Notes under the pieces: model-generated
Databases searched by the model: none
Told to the model about the DNA's origin: nothing
What the model saw: only the letters and a program-made list of their open reading frames with translations
Source: Hyphomonadaceae bacterium TMED5
GTDB taxonomy: Bacteria; Pseudomonadota; Alphaproteobacteria; Caulobacterales; Hyphomonadaceae
Direction of reading: 5' to 3'
DNA length: 64,000 bases
Assembly: GCA_002173095.1 (NCBI GenBank)
Contig: NHBK01000008.1
Span: forward strand, 62,001 to 126,000
Translations under genes and position numbers: made by a program
In this document: in pieces, positions 41,961-52,290 of the stretch
Layout of the letters: every line of letters starts with the position of its first letter
Position numbering within the stretch: position 1 is the first letter of the stretch

Positions 41961-41996
41961 ATTGGGCTCCCTGCGTGGTTAACAGGTTGGACGATA

Positions 41997-42704
41997 TCAG
42001 GCCCAGGATGAAGCCGCTTCCACATCAAAATCTGTTAGTTGTCCATCTTCCAGCGTCAGAACGCGGTCCATATACTTGGTCAGCGCCAGATTGTGCGTCG
42101 CGATCAGCATTGCGAGCCCTTCATTTCGACCGATTTCGATCAGCTGTTGGAACACACTGCCTGTGGTGTGGGTATCCAGATTCCCTGTCGGCTCATCGGC
42201 GATCAGCACTTTCGGACGATTCGCCAACGCGCGTGCGATAGCGACACGCTGCTGTTCCCCACCGGACATTTCCATCGGCTGGTGCTTTAGACGATGAGAT
42301 AGTCCCATCCGTTCCAACAAATCTTCGGCACGTTCGCGCGCTTCAGCCTTCTTTACGCCGGATAAATACAGCGGCGCGGCAACGTTATCTACGGCGGTAA
42401 ACTCCGGGAGCAGATGGTGGAATTGATAAACGAACCCCAGACGCGTTCTGCGCATCAATGTGCGCTGACGATCATTGAGTTTTAAACAGTTCTCACCATC
42501 GAGGAATACATCGCCCTCATCCGGCTTTTCTAACAATCCCGCTGTGTGCAGCAGCGTTGATTTACCAGACCCGGAAGGCCCAACCAGACCGACGAGCTCT
42601 CCGCGATGGAGTGAAAGGTCGACGCCTTTCAGAACGTCCACTTCCAAAGCGCCGGTGCGATAGGTTCTGACAACCGAAGATAACTGAAGAACTGCGCTCA
42701 TCAT
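41997..42704 (-). CDS. lolD: Lipoprotein-releasing ABC transporter ATPase LolD
   Basis: The ATPase that powers release of lipoproteins from the inner membrane. It has 235 residues. Walker A GPSGSGKSTLL, the family LolD motif region around FVYQFHHLLPEFTAVDNV, signature MSGGEQQRVAIARAL, Walker B VLIADEPTGNLD and the H-loop ATHNLAL are all present. The start abuts the lolC-like stop without a gap (TAA then ATG ATG). Confidence 0.96.
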   Translation of the reverse strand: MMSAVLQLSSVVRTYRTGALEVDVLKGVDLSLHRGELVGLVGPSGSGKSTLLHTAGLLEKPDEGDVFLDGENCLKLNDRQRTLMRRTRLGFVYQFHHLLPEFTAVDNVAAPLYLSGVKKAEARERAEDLLERMGLSHRLKHQPMEMSGGEQQRVAIARALANRPKVLIADEPTGNLDTHTTGSVFQQLIEIGRNEGLAMLIATHNLALTKYMDRVLTLEDGQLTDFDVEAASSWA

Positions 42705-44009
42705 TTACTCCGATCTAAGGGCTTCGACAGGGTCAAGCCGTGCTGCATTCCAGGCAGGCAAGATTGCCACCAACAGGGATACAATGAAGGCATAGCCAGC
42801 AGCAAAACTAACTTCAAACCAATCGATTAGCGCCGGTATATAAGGCAAACCATAAACGTCTGGGTTCCAGATGGCGTTACCGGTGAGGAGATTCAGGAAA
42901 TCCTGAATAGGCCGGATGTTGAAGCAGAATAGCAGCCCCATACTCAAACCGAGCGCGAGGCCGGACAGGCCTAGGATTCCGCCAATCATGAGGAACACTC
43001 GAAGAACTGTACTTCTGGACGCGCCCATGGTTCGCAGAATGGCGACATCTCTGGCTTTGTTTTTCACGAGCATCACAATGCCGGTGATAATGTTCAAAGC
43101 CGTGATGGTAATGAGGACCGCAAAGATCAGCCTCATCATGCTACGCTCAACCTCTAGCGCGCCCACAATTCCGCGATAGAGCTCTTTCCAGGTTTGAGAA
43201 AGCATACCGGGAGGCAGGGCTTCCCTGCTGAGCCTTTGGTTTACGATGTCCACGTCCTGAGGTTCTGAAAGCTTCAGCTCGACGATCGGATAAGAGCTTC
43301 TGGAGTTGAAAAACAACTGCGCTTGCTCAAGTGGCATAATGATGAGCGAGTCATCGAGAGGGTTGGCGTTGCCTGAAAACACCTCGAAGACGCCAGCGAT
43401 CGTATAAACCTTTCGCCTAGGAACGACGCCGCCCATGGTTGCGGCCCCTTCCGGCGCAATGAGCGTCAACGTGTCGCCTGCTCCGACATAGAGTGAGCGC
43501 GCCAGCCGTTCAGAAACGATTATATTGTCGCCGCCGAACCGGCCGTCGCCAAACGACTCCATTGAGCCGTCATAGAGGTCTCCTTGAAGATATGGGAGAG
43601 CGGCCGTGTCGTCGGGACGGATGCCTCGCACGTATGCGCCGCGCGCCACGGCACTTGAAGAGGCCAGAACAGCGCCCTCTACAATCGGCATTGCAGTTTC
43701 GACGTCTGATCGGGCTTCTAATTCCTCGATCAGGCTATCGATATCAGCTGCAGGGAATTGTCCAGAGTATAGTCGTATGTGCCCGGAATTTCCGAGTACG
43801 CGATCGATCAGTTCAGCACGAAAGCCATTCATAATCGACATCACGATGATGAGCGCGGCTACGGCCAGCGCAATCCCCACAAGAGACAGAATAGAAACAA
43901 TAGCAACACCGCCATGCTCACGTTTCGCGCGAATATAGCGAAAGGCGAGCGAACGCTCATAGCTACCGAATGGCCGGTCTTTCAAAGCCTCCTGCGGAAT
44001 ATCACTCAC
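42705..44009 (-). CDS. lolC: Lipoprotein-releasing system permease (LolC/LolE family)
   Basis: Membrane subunit of the Lol exporter, 434 residues. One N-terminal helix (about 37-62, [19 protein letters not shown]) precedes a large periplasmic MacB-like domain, then three C-terminal helices (about 295-320, 340-370, 395-415). Family marks are [12 protein letters not shown] near the start and [23 protein letters not shown]. Only one permease gene is present, so the exporter is probably a homodimer of this protein with LolD, as in bacteria with LolF-type systems; I keep the lolC name loosely. It overlaps proS by 4 bp. Confidence 0.9.
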   Translation of the reverse strand: MSDIPQEALKDRPFGSYERSLAFRYIRAKREHGGVAIVSILSLVGIALAVAALIIVMSIMNGFRAELIDRVLGNSGHIRLYSGQFPAADIDSLIEELEARSDVETAMPIVEGAVLASSSAVARGAYVRGIRPDDTAALPYLQGDLYDGSMESFGDGRFGGDNIIVSERLARSLYVGAGDTLTLIAPEGAATMGGVVPRRKVYTIAGVFEVFSGNANPLDDSLIIMPLEQAQLFFNSRSSYPIVELKLSEPQDVDIVNQRLSREALPPGMLSQTWKELYRGIVGALEVERSMMRLIFAVLITITALNIITGIVMLVKNKARDVAILRTMGASRSTVLRVFLMIGGILGLSGLALGLSMGLLFCFNIRPIQDFLNLLTGNAIWNPDVYGLPYIPALIDWFEVSFAAGYAFIVSLLVAILPAWNAARLDPVEALRSE

Positions 44010-45328
44010 GCGTTGGCTTTCAGAAGATTATGCGCCGCGTCCATAGACATTTCTTCAGAAGAACCGTCTGCCCGAGTTTTCACTTCGACTACCCCTTTTT
44101 CCAGCCCCTTAGGACCGATCACCAGAACGTAAGGTAGACCAATAAGTTCCATGGTAGACAGCTTTACGCCTGGGCTTGCATCGCGGTCATCGTAAAGGAC
44201 ATCAAACCCGGCATTGTAGAGGGTCTGATAAGCATCGGCGCCCGCAGTTTGGATCGTCGGATCTTTCGCTTTCACCGTCACGATACCCACGTCAAACGGG
44301 CTGACCGATTTCGGCCAGATAATGCCTTTATCATCATGAGACGCTTCGATAATGCCGCCAACAAGACGAGAAACGCCAATACCGTAAGAGCCCATCTGAA
44401 CCGGAACGGATTTACCCTCGGCATTCATAATGTCAGCTTTCATCGGAGCCGAATATTTAGTGCCGAAATTGAAGATATGGCCGACCTCGATACCACGCGC
44501 AGACACCTGACGCTCTGCCGGGATGCCCTCAAATTCGGCCTCCACGTGCATCTCTTCGGTTGCCGCATAGTATTGCGTGCGCTTGGAAAGCTCAGCTTCG
44601 AGATCGCCCTCAAAGTCGAAGTCTGGACCCGGCACTGGGAGATCCAAAAGCGCCTTGTCACAGAACACGGCGCTTTCACCCGTGTCAGCCAGAATAATAA
44701 ACTCATGGCTCAGATCACCACCGATTGGACCTGTATCGGCCCGCATAGGAATGGCGGTGAGACCCATGCGATCAAACGCATTCAGATAGGCGCAAAACAT
44801 TTTCTGATAAGAGCGACGCGCACTGTCTGCATCGATATCGAAGGAATAGGCATCCTTCATCAGAAATTCGCGGCCACGCATAACACCGAAACGCGGACGG
44901 ATTTCGTCGCGAAATTTCCATTGAATATGATAGAGGTTAAGCGGCAACTGCTTATAGCTGCGCACGTATGACCGGAAAATATCCGTGATCATTTCCTCAT
45001 TGGTTGGTCCGAAAAGCATTTCGCGATCATGACGGTCTGTGATGCGCAGCATCTCTTTGCCGTAATCATCGTACCGCCCGCTTTCCTGCCAGAGCTCTGC
45101 CTGCTGGATAGTCGGCATGAGCAATTCAACAGCCCCTGCCCTGTCCATTTCCTCGCGAACGATGGTTTCGATTTTCCGGAGCACTTTCAGCCCAAGAGGG
45201 AGCCACGAATAGATGCCCGCACCGTTCTGACGGATCATGCCAGCGCGGAGCATATACTGGTGAGAAAGGATGGTCGCTTCTGCAGGCGTTTCTTTGAGAA
45301 CGGGCAGAAAATATTGGGAAAGCTTCAT
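44006..45328 (-). CDS. proS: Proline--tRNA ligase, short alphaproteobacterial form
   Basis: A class II synthetase that charges tRNA-Pro. It has 440 residues. Motif 2 ([26 protein letters not shown]) and motif 3 ([16 protein letters not shown]) are present. The insertion (INS) editing domain of E. coli ProS, about 180 residues between motifs 2 and 3, is missing; only a short stretch is there. This is the known alphaproteobacterial form, in which mischarged Ala-tRNA-Pro is cleared by separate proteins. The stop overlaps the next gene's start by 4 bp. Confidence 0.96.
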   Translation of the reverse strand: MKLSQYFLPVLKETPAEATILSHQYMLRAGMIRQNGAGIYSWLPLGLKVLRKIETIVREEMDRAGAVELLMPTIQQAELWQESGRYDDYGKEMLRITDRHDREMLFGPTNEEMITDIFRSYVRSYKQLPLNLYHIQWKFRDEIRPRFGVMRGREFLMKDAYSFDIDADSARRSYQKMFCAYLNAFDRMGLTAIPMRADTGPIGGDLSHEFIILADTGESAVFCDKALLDLPVPGPDFDFEGDLEAELSKRTQYYAATEEMHVEAEFEGIPAERQVSARGIEVGHIFNFGTKYSAPMKADIMNAEGKSVPVQMGSYGIGVSRLVGGIIEASHDDKGIIWPKSVSPFDVGIVTVKAKDPTIQTAGADAYQTLYNAGFDVLYDDRDASPGVKLSTMELIGLPYVLVIGPKGLEKGVVEVKTRADGSSEEMSMDAAHNLLKANA

Positions 45329-45400
45329 CGGTCCAATCGCGAATGAATGAGTAAACTGTAACTGCTCTAACGCCGTGCTCTCACACGTGCAATGCGCAAT

Positions 45401-45652
45401 CTACCACTGAACATCCGGCGGCTGCACAAGGCCGGAAATCGCGATGAGGAAAACAACAATTGTAATCCCCGTCGCGCCAATAGTGGCCCAGATCGCTTTC
45501 TTCTTCAGTTCAGCATTCTGGGGTGCACCAGGGTCGGTACCATCTGTCGGATCATAGTCTTCATGCTGGCTTCGGACGCCGACTGGCAAAACCGCCAGCA
45601 GCACCATCCACCAGGACACAACGAACACGACGAGTGCGGAAAACCAGCCCAT
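45401..45652 (-). CDS. DUF1467 family small membrane protein
   Basis: An 83-residue protein with two predicted membrane helices (about 2-24 and 56-77) and a short polar loop with DYDPTDGTDPGAP. The N-terminus MGWFSALVVFVVSWWMVLLAVLP and the loop match the DUF1467 family found in alphaproteobacteria, usually beside mce and proS as here. Its function is unknown. The ATG shares a base with the mce stop (TAATG), so it is translationally coupled and real. Confidence 0.88.
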   Translation of the reverse strand: MGWFSALVVFVVSWWMVLLAVLPVGVRSQHEDYDPTDGTDPGAPQNAELKKKAIWATIGATGITIVVFLIAISGLVQPPDVQW

Positions 45653-46062
45653 TAGTGTTTCGGTGTCTCCATGAGCTCAATCAGAACACCGTTTGAATTC
45701 TTCGGGTGAACGAAGATGATCAGCGTTCCGTGCGCGCCGATGCGCGGTTCACTGAGGATGGTGGCACCTTTGGCCTCCATTTCCCGCTTAGCTTCGTGGA
45801 TATCCTCCACTTCGAAGCAAACATGGTGTTGACCGCCTTTAGGGTTCTTCTTGAGAAAGTTTTCGATAGGAGAATTCGGACCAAAAGGCTCAATCAGTTC
45901 GATCTGACTGTTTGGCAAATTGACGAAACAAAACCGGACGCCCTGTTCGAGCATCTCACCCGGTTCTGTAATATCCGTCACACCATAGAGTTCGCGATAG
46001 GTTTGGGCTGCGTCTTCGATAGAGTGCACAGCCACGCCTACGTGATTCAAAGGTCCAATCAT
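45652..46062 (-). CDS. mce: Methylmalonyl-CoA epimerase
   Basis: Interconverts (R)- and (S)-methylmalonyl-CoA in propionate catabolism. It is a 136-residue VOC-fold metalloenzyme. The N-terminal NHVGVAVHSIEDA supplies the first metal His; GGQHHVCFEVEDI supplies the second, and the C-terminal VLIELME the Glu. Methylmalonyl-CoA mutase is not in the window. It lies 17 bp after the RNase J gene. Confidence 0.93.
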   Translation of the reverse strand: MIGPLNHVGVAVHSIEDAAQTYRELYGVTDITEPGEMLEQGVRFCFVNLPNSQIELIEPFGPNSPIENFLKKNPKGGQHHVCFEVEDIHEAKREMEAKGATILSEPRIGAHGTLIIFVHPKNSNGVLIELMETPKH

Positions 46063-46079
46063 CTGAATTCAAACTCCGT

Positions 46080-47756
46080 CTAATTTTCTATCCGCAGAAC
46101 GCTTACATCGATCAGCGGGCGTTTCCCCAATTCACGCTCACCGATTTTCCGGAGCGCACGGATTAAAGACCGCTCGACGGTTTCATCGTCAAGCCTTCCC
46201 TTCCGCTTGAGACCATCAATCGCATTCTCAGCTGCTTCATCGAAGATATCGATGGTTTCGTCGAGCACGCGACCGTCGGTCTCTGAATAGCCGCGAACGG
46301 CGACAATGGGACCATCCAGAACAGCTCCTGATTCATCGAAGCAGACGGAAACTGTAAGATGTCCGGCAAAAGACATACGCCGGCGTTCCTGAATGCCCTG
46401 TGCGTTTTCAGGGATCAGGCGATTGCCATCCAGCAAAAGACGCCCGGTCGGCACTTCATCGACAATCTTCGCGCGCCCCGGCGCTAACCGAATGACGTCG
46501 CCATTCTTTGGTGTGACCGTTTCCGGCACCTGTAGCGAACGAGCAAAGTCAGCATGCTCCAGAATATGACGGCGCTCACCATGAACTGGGACAGAAATCT
46601 GTGGGCGTACCCAGGAATACATACGGCGTAGCTCGTCGCGGCATGGGTGACCGGACACGTGGATCGGCCGCATACGGTCGGTGATAAGTTTAATGCCCCG
46701 CTCAGCAAGTGCATTTTGCAGATCAAAGATACCGCGCTCATTGCCGGGGATGACGCGTGAAGAGAAAATGACGGTGTCGCCTTCACCGAGGCTCACATTT
46801 GGATGGTTGCCCTGAGCAATTCTGGAAAGTGCCGCGCGCGGTTCACCTTGGGAGCCTGTGCACAGATACAGAATATTCTCTCTTGGCAGAAAGCCCGCTT
46901 CTTTTTCATCAACGAAATCAGCGCAGTCTTTCAACATTCCGACTGCTTTAGCTGCAGATGTAATCCGATGCATTGAACGGCCGACAAGGCATACATGACG
47001 CCCTGCGGCTTCAGCACCACGGATGATGCTTTCCACACGCGCAACGTTGGATGCAAAAGCCGTCACGGCCACACGGCCTTTCTGCTCGGCAATCACCTTG
47101 GCGATTTCGTCTTTACAGCTGCCTTCTGAACCCGCTTCACCCTCTTCGAACACATTGGTGGAGTCGCAAACCATGGCGAGCACACCATCGGACCCAAGTT
47201 TCTCAAGTGTGGCGCTGTCAAAAGGCGCGCCGATTTGAGGATCCGGGTCGATTTTCCAGTCACCCGTATGGAGAATTGTTCCCGCTGGCGTCTTAATCGC
47301 GAGACCGTTCGGTTCCGGAATCGAATGGGTCAGCGTCACATACTCAATTGAGAATGGACCAAGCTCTACTTTACCTTCGAGCGGCACGACATTCAGAGCT
47401 GCGTCATCAATAATGCCTGCATCGTGAAGCTTGCCTTTGATCAGCTCTGCTGTGAACGGCGTAGCATAGAGTGGCTTTTTGAATTTGTGCCACAAATGAC
47501 CAACCGCGCCGATATGATCCTCATGCGCATGAGTCAGAATGACGGCTTCAATGTTCTGCACTTCATCTTCGAGGAACGCCGGGTCGGGTATAATGACATC
47601 AATGCCCGGCGTTCGTTCGTCACCAAAGGACACGCCCATGTCCACGATGATCCAGCGCCTATTAGAAGGCGGCCCATACGCATAGGCGTTCAGGTTCATT
47701 CCGATTTCATTACAGCCGCCAAGCGGCAGGAAAATTAGTTCTGCTTGTTCGTCCAT
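46080..47756 (-). CDS. rnj: Ribonuclease J
   Basis: A metallo-beta-lactamase/beta-CASP ribonuclease with 5'-3' exonuclease and endonuclease activity in the family. It has 558 residues. The N-terminus LIFLPLGGCNEIGMNLNAYAYG is diagnostic. The metal site is in LTHAHEDHIGAVGHLW, with a further motif in ILHTGDWKIDPDP. The beta-CASP part has TAFASNVARVESI and ILYLCTGSQGEPRAALSRIA, followed by HVSGHPCRDELRRM. It is 2 bp after coaX. Confidence 0.95.
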   Translation of the reverse strand: MDEQAELIFLPLGGCNEIGMNLNAYAYGPPSNRRWIIVDMGVSFGDERTPGIDVIIPDPAFLEDEVQNIEAVILTHAHEDHIGAVGHLWHKFKKPLYATPFTAELIKGKLHDAGIIDDAALNVVPLEGKVELGPFSIEYVTLTHSIPEPNGLAIKTPAGTILHTGDWKIDPDPQIGAPFDSATLEKLGSDGVLAMVCDSTNVFEEGEAGSEGSCKDEIAKVIAEQKGRVAVTAFASNVARVESIIRGAEAAGRHVCLVGRSMHRITSAAKAVGMLKDCADFVDEKEAGFLPRENILYLCTGSQGEPRAALSRIAQGNHPNVSLGEGDTVIFSSRVIPGNERGIFDLQNALAERGIKLITDRMRPIHVSGHPCRDELRRMYSWVRPQISVPVHGERRHILEHADFARSLQVPETVTPKNGDVIRLAPGRAKIVDEVPTGRLLLDGNRLIPENAQGIQERRRMSFAGHLTVSVCFDESGAVLDGPIVAVRGYSETDGRVLDETIDIFDEAAENAIDGLKRKGRLDDETVERSLIRALRKIGERELGKRPLIDVSVLRIEN

Positions 47757-47758
47757 AC

Positions 47759-48529
47759 TTACTTTTTATTTCGCCGGTAAATTTCGAGCAGGCCCCGAAT
47801 AGTCACATCGGGGTCGTATATATCTATTTCTTCGCTTTCGCCTTCAAACAGTGATGCCACACCACCGGTGCCAATAACAGTCATTGGTGACCCGTACTCT
47901 TTTTTAATTCTACGGATGAGGCCATCGATCAGATCGAGATAGGCAAGGAAAATACCAGACTGCATTGCAGAAACGGTATCCTGACCGATAACTTGAGGCG
48001 GTCGCTGAATGGCAATTCGTGGCAAGCTTGCCGCTGCATCATGAAGCGCGCGCATGGACAAGTTTATGCCCGGAGAGATCACACCGCCTTCAAAACCGCC
48101 ATCAGCGCCAACAATATCAAAGGTCGTCGCCGTACCACTATCCACGACAATCAGGGCGCCTTCATGCTGCATATGCGCGCCTACGGCATTCACGAGGCGG
48201 TCAGCACCAACCTGTTCAGGCCTTGAAATCCGGATTGGAACTTTCAGCTCAACTTCCGGCTCGCCAATGAACATTGGCTCAATATCCAGATAGCGACGGG
48301 CCAGATTTCGAAAATTGAACTTCGCCTGAGGCACCACAGAAGAAATGACGCAGGCTTTGATTTCTCCAAACGCCAGGCCCTCCATCCGGCAAAGCTGGCT
48401 TAGCCATACCGCATAATCATCGGCAGTCTTCGTGGAATCGGTTCCGCTGCGCCATTGCGCAATCCAGTTTTTGTCATCATGGAGACCGAAAACCGTGTTG
48501 GTGTTGCCGACATCAATTGCGAGAAGCAT
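47759..48529 (-). CDS. coaX: Type III pantothenate kinase
   Basis: First step of coenzyme A synthesis. It has 256 residues. The ASKHA-fold phosphate motif [17 protein letters not shown] is at the N-terminus; [14 protein letters not shown] and [14 protein letters not shown] are the other family motifs. The type III enzyme is not inhibited by CoA and often needs K+ or NH4+. It overlaps birA by 17 bp, so ribosomes probably pass from one to the other. The birA-coaX-rnj order is common in alphaproteobacteria. Confidence 0.96.
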   Translation of the reverse strand: MLLAIDVGNTNTVFGLHDDKNWIAQWRSGTDSTKTADDYAVWLSQLCRMEGLAFGEIKACVISSVVPQAKFNFRNLARRYLDIEPMFIGEPEVELKVPIRISRPEQVGADRLVNAVGAHMQHEGALIVVDSGTATTFDIVGADGGFEGGVISPGINLSMRALHDAAASLPRIAIQRPPQVIGQDTVSAMQSGIFLAYLDLIDGLIRRIKKEYGSPMTVIGTGGVASLFEGESEEIDIYDPDVTIRGLLEIYRRNKK

Positions 48530-49301
48530 CTAAAAAACCTTCTTTTACAAGCTCGACATCACCAGCCGTGATCGTTTTCACTTCGCCAGAAGCAGACCGG
48601 AGCCGGAGATGACCATATTCATCTAGTCCAGCAAACTCGCCCTGAAAATGGCCGCGCCCTACTTGCGCGCGGTATTGTGAATTCTTCTGATCAGTTGCAT
48701 CCATCCAGTCGGCAATGATGCTCTCCCGACCCTGTTCCAGAATTTGCGCGAGACGCTTTCGGAAATACCCTTCCAGAACGACTAATGCATCTTCAGGCGC
48801 TATGTCGATATCCGGCGCCAAGCCGATAATTGAAGCTGTTCTATAGGCATCAATTTCAGGGGCAGTTCTCACATTCAATCCGATTCCTACGGACATCCAG
48901 CGTTCATGTGTTTCATTGCTTGTACCGCTCTCCAACAAAATGCCGCAAAGCTTGGCTTCATCAACGCGCACATCATTTGGCCATTTCAAGCCCGGAATGA
49001 CACGTCCCTGAGACAACTCAATGACACTGTCACGTACCGCCAGACCGACAGAGAGAGAGAGAGCTGCAATATCAGCTGATAATTCTGTGATTGGGAACAG
49101 AGCTGTCGTGTAAAGATTGCCGGTGTCGGAAACCCATTTGCGCCCGAGACGCCCGCGGCCAGCGGTTTGGTGCCTGGCCGCGATCCATTGTGGCTCTATA
49201 AGGCCGCCAGCCCCAATCCGAGCGGCTTCGACGCTGGTGCTATCCAGCGTCTCATGCCAACTCATTTTCCAGGCGTGATCCAGAATTCTGGACGACAACA
49301 T
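48513..49301 (-). CDS. birA: Biotin--[acetyl-CoA carboxylase] ligase BirA
   Basis: Attaches biotin to the carboxyl-carrier protein. It has 262 residues. Family motifs: [34 protein letters not shown] (biotinyl-AMP loop), [21 protein letters not shown] and GIGLNVR. There is no N-terminal helix-turn-helix, so it is a ligase without repressor function. No ribosome site precedes ATG 49301; the ATG at 49265 (MSWHETLD) with GGAAA close by is an alternative. Confidence 0.94.
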   Translation of the reverse strand: MLSSRILDHAWKMSWHETLDSTSVEAARIGAGGLIEPQWIAARHQTAGRGRLGRKWVSDTGNLYTTALFPITELSADIAALSLSVGLAVRDSVIELSQGRVIPGLKWPNDVRVDEAKLCGILLESGTSNETHERWMSVGIGLNVRTAPEIDAYRTASIIGLAPDIDIAPEDALVVLEGYFRKRLAQILEQGRESIIADWMDATDQKNSQYRAQVGRGHFQGEFAGLDEYGHLRLRSASGEVKTITAGDVELVKEGFLDASRN

Positions 49302-49308
49302 TCAGAAA

Positions 49309-50727
49309 TCAACCGAGCGAGAAGCTGCCACCCACAAGCGACATCATCCAACCGATCAACACGGTGAACACCGGAAAGACCAGAAGCGTTGCGCCAGTCA
49401 CAGCCAGACGCACCGTGCCGGACATGTTTTCGAATGGTGCGAGCTTATCACCGCCCCACATGATCATAATGATGCGGAGATAATATCCGAGTGAGATCAC
49501 TGAAGAGACGACGCCGATCACAACGATAGGCCACAGACCCGCTTCGACACCCGCCTGGAAGACGACCAGCTTACCAAAGAAGCCGCCAAGTGGTGGAATA
49601 CCTGCAACTGAGAAGATCAGTGCGGTCATGCATACCGCAAGCCAAGGCATGGTGGTGGACAAGCCGGACAGCTCAGAAATATCTTCTACCATTCCGCCGC
49701 GACGACGCATTGAAAGAAGCACACCGAAAATGCCGAGTTGGCTAAGCGCGTAGATCACCATGTAAACCAGCAGTGCCGGTCCGCCAATTTCTTCGCCGGC
49801 AGCCAATGCGATCAACGCATAGCCCATATTGCCGATGGAAGAATACGCCAGAATGCGTTTCATATTGTTCTGACGCAGTGCACCGAAGGCACCAATCAAC
49901 ATAGACGCACCAGAGATGATGAGGATGATATCCTGCCATTGATCAATTGCGGAACCGAAGGCGTCGAACAGAATGGTTGCAAAGACGACCATTGCTGCAA
50001 GCTTCGGCGCAGATGCGAAGAAGGTCACAACAGGCGTTGGAGCGCCTTCATAAACATCCGGCGTCCAAACGTGCAGCGGCGCAGCAGATACTTTAAACGC
50101 CAGGCCCGTAACAAGCAGAACGAGACCGAACATCAATCCAAGGCCCATCTCCGCCTCGGCGATCAGATCGTAATTGGTAGATCCGGAGAAGCCGTAAACC
50201 AGCGATGCGCCGTACAGAATGAGCCCAGACGCGATAGAGCCGAGTACAAAGTATTTAAGACCCGCCTCTGAAGACCGCTGACTGTCGCGATTAAACGCGG
50301 CCAATACGTAGGAAGACAGGCCAAGTGTCTCAATTCCCAGATACAGCGTCATCAAATCGTTCGCCGACAGCATGATGCCCATGCCCAGCGATGCAAAAAT
50401 CACAAGCAGGCAGTACTCAAACCGGATGAGCTTCTCTTTGAAGAGATAGCTTTCCGCAAGCAGAAGAGCGATCGCCGTACAGAAGTAACAAACGGCTTTG
50501 GCAATATTCGTGTATGCGTCGGTTTCCCAAAGCCCATTAAACGCCGTGCCGCCTTCCAAGTTGAGCACAGAAAGAATGGCTGCGCCCAGCAGAACTACTG
50601 CGGAGAATTTCAAAGAAATGCCCGTGAACTTCTCGCGCAGAATGGCACCGAGCAGTACTGCAATCAGTCCGACAATGGCGAGATAGAATTCTGGTGTCGC
50701 AGCTGCGCAAATTTCTGACCAGTTCAT
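49309..50727 (-). CDS. nuoN: NADH-quinone oxidoreductase subunit N
   Basis: An antiporter-like membrane subunit of complex I, forming one of the proton channels. It has 472 residues and about 14 predicted helices. The channel lysine and glutamate lie in the SYLFKEK to LYLGIETLGLSSYVLAAFNR part and in LVTGLAFKVSAAPLHVWTPDVYEGAPTPVVTFF, both family signatures. It is the last nuo gene; birA follows 7 bp later. Confidence 0.96.
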   Translation of the reverse strand: MNWSEICAAATPEFYLAIVGLIAVLLGAILREKFTGISLKFSAVVLLGAAILSVLNLEGGTAFNGLWETDAYTNIAKAVCYFCTAIALLLAESYLFKEKLIRFEYCLLVIFASLGMGIMLSANDLMTLYLGIETLGLSSYVLAAFNRDSQRSSEAGLKYFVLGSIASGLILYGASLVYGFSGSTNYDLIAEAEMGLGLMFGLVLLVTGLAFKVSAAPLHVWTPDVYEGAPTPVVTFFASAPKLAAMVVFATILFDAFGSAIDQWQDIILIISGASMLIGAFGALRQNNMKRILAYSSIGNMGYALIALAAGEEIGGPALLVYMVIYALSQLGIFGVLLSMRRRGGMVEDISELSGLSTTMPWLAVCMTALIFSVAGIPPLGGFFGKLVVFQAGVEAGLWPIVVIGVVSSVISLGYYLRIIMIMWGGDKLAPFENMSGTVRLAVTGATLLVFPVFTVLIGWMMSLVGGSFSLG

Positions 50728-50733
50728 GTCTAC

Positions 50734-52290
50734 TTATCCAATCAGTCCTGAAAAGGCAGCGAGAATAGGCGCTACGCTAGTTTCGGTGATGTCGAAAATG
50801 AGGGCTGGGAATACACCCAGAACAATCGTCGCGATAATCAGCGGCGCGAATACAATCGCCTCTGTACGCGTGAGATCTTTGATGCCGTCCAGCTTTTCAT
50901 TGGTCATCACACCAAACACAGTGCGTCGATACAGCGTCAGCATGTAAACGGCTGAGAAGATCACCCCTAAAGCTGCACCGGCAGCAGCCCAGGAGGAGGC
51001 CTGGAAACTACCAACCATCGTCAGAATTTCACCGATGAATCCACTCGTGCCCGGAAGCCCGACATTCGCCATGGTGAACAGCATGAAGACCGCCGCATAC
51101 ACCGGCATTTTCGTGACAAGACCACCGTAAAAAGCAATCTCACGCGTGTGCATCCGGTCATAAATCACGCCGACAACGAGGAAGAGCGCACCGGAAATCA
51201 CACCGTGGGACAGCATCTGGAAGATTGCGCCCTGAATGCCCGTCTCAGTGAATGAGAAAATGCCGAGCGTCACAAAACCCATGTGCGCGACAGAAGAATA
51301 AGCGATCAGCTTTTTCATATCAGTCTGACGGAACGCCACGAGAGACGCATACACAATGGCAATGACGCTCATCGCGAAGACCATTGGCTGGAAGTACAGA
51401 CTTGCTTCTGGGAACATTGGCAATGAGAAGCGCAGGAAGCCATAGCCGCCCATCTTCAACAGCACGCCCGCCAGAATCACAGAGCCCGCCGTCGGAGCCT
51501 GAACGTGTGCGTCCGGCAGCCAGGTATGAACGGGCCACATTGGAAGTTTCACCGCGAAGCTTGCAAAGAATGCGAGCCACAGAAGGTGTTGCACGCCGAA
51601 TTTTCCGTCTTCCACCGCAAAGATCTGCGGGATCACAGTTTGCAGCTCAACAATATCGGACGTTCCCGCCTGCAGATACATCGCAATAACTGCGAGCAGC
51701 ATGAAGAGCGAACCGAGCAGGGTGTAAAGGAAGAATTTGAAGGAAGCATACACACGTTCTGCGCCGCCCCAGATACCAATAATGATAAACATCGGGATCA
51801 GGCCAGCCTCGAAGAACACGTAGAACAGCATCATGTCGAGCGCGCAGAACACACCCAGCATCAGCGTTTCCAGGAATAGGAAAGCCGCTACATACTCAGT
51901 CACACGATGCTTGATGCTGCCCCAGCTTGCAAGGAAGCAGAGCGGCGTCAGAAATGTTGTTAGCAGAACCAGCAGAAGCGACATGCCATCCAGGCCGAGC
52001 TTATAACGGATACCGCCTACAATATTTCCAGCATCATCCGCCTGACCACCAAACCATGCAAAGTCTTCCACAAGCTGGAAGCCTTCCTGTGCGGGTTGGA
52101 AATACGCCAGAGCAATGAGCGAAAGGAAGAATGTTGCCGCGCTGACAAACAGGCCGGTCATGAAGGCAATCCGCGCTTCACTCTCTACGCCTTCAGCGTC
52201 GCTGACCACAAATTTCCGCAGCGCGAGGAGCAAGAGCGCTCCCAGTGCCGGGAAGAAGATGATGATCGATAGGAGCGCAAACTCGCCCAT
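50734..52290 (-). CDS. nuoM: NADH-quinone oxidoreductase subunit M
   Basis: A second antiporter-like proton channel subunit, 518 residues and about 14 helices. It begins [22 protein letters not shown]. Marks of the family are [66 protein letters not shown] and [18 protein letters not shown]. The start shares one base with the nuoL stop; nuoN follows 6 bp later. Confidence 0.97.
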   Translation of the reverse strand: MGEFALLSIIIFFPALGALLLLALRKFVVSDAEGVESEARIAFMTGLFVSAATFFLSLIALAYFQPAQEGFQLVEDFAWFGGQADDAGNIVGGIRYKLGLDGMSLLLVLLTTFLTPLCFLASWGSIKHRVTEYVAAFLFLETLMLGVFCALDMMLFYVFFEAGLIPMFIIIGIWGGAERVYASFKFFLYTLLGSLFMLLAVIAMYLQAGTSDIVELQTVIPQIFAVEDGKFGVQHLLWLAFFASFAVKLPMWPVHTWLPDAHVQAPTAGSVILAGVLLKMGGYGFLRFSLPMFPEASLYFQPMVFAMSVIAIVYASLVAFRQTDMKKLIAYSSVAHMGFVTLGIFSFTETGIQGAIFQMLSHGVISGALFLVVGVIYDRMHTREIAFYGGLVTKMPVYAAVFMLFTMANVGLPGTSGFIGEILTMVGSFQASSWAAAGAALGVIFSAVYMLTLYRRTVFGVMTNEKLDGIKDLTRTEAIVFAPLIIATIVLGVFPALIFDITETSVAPILAAFSGLIG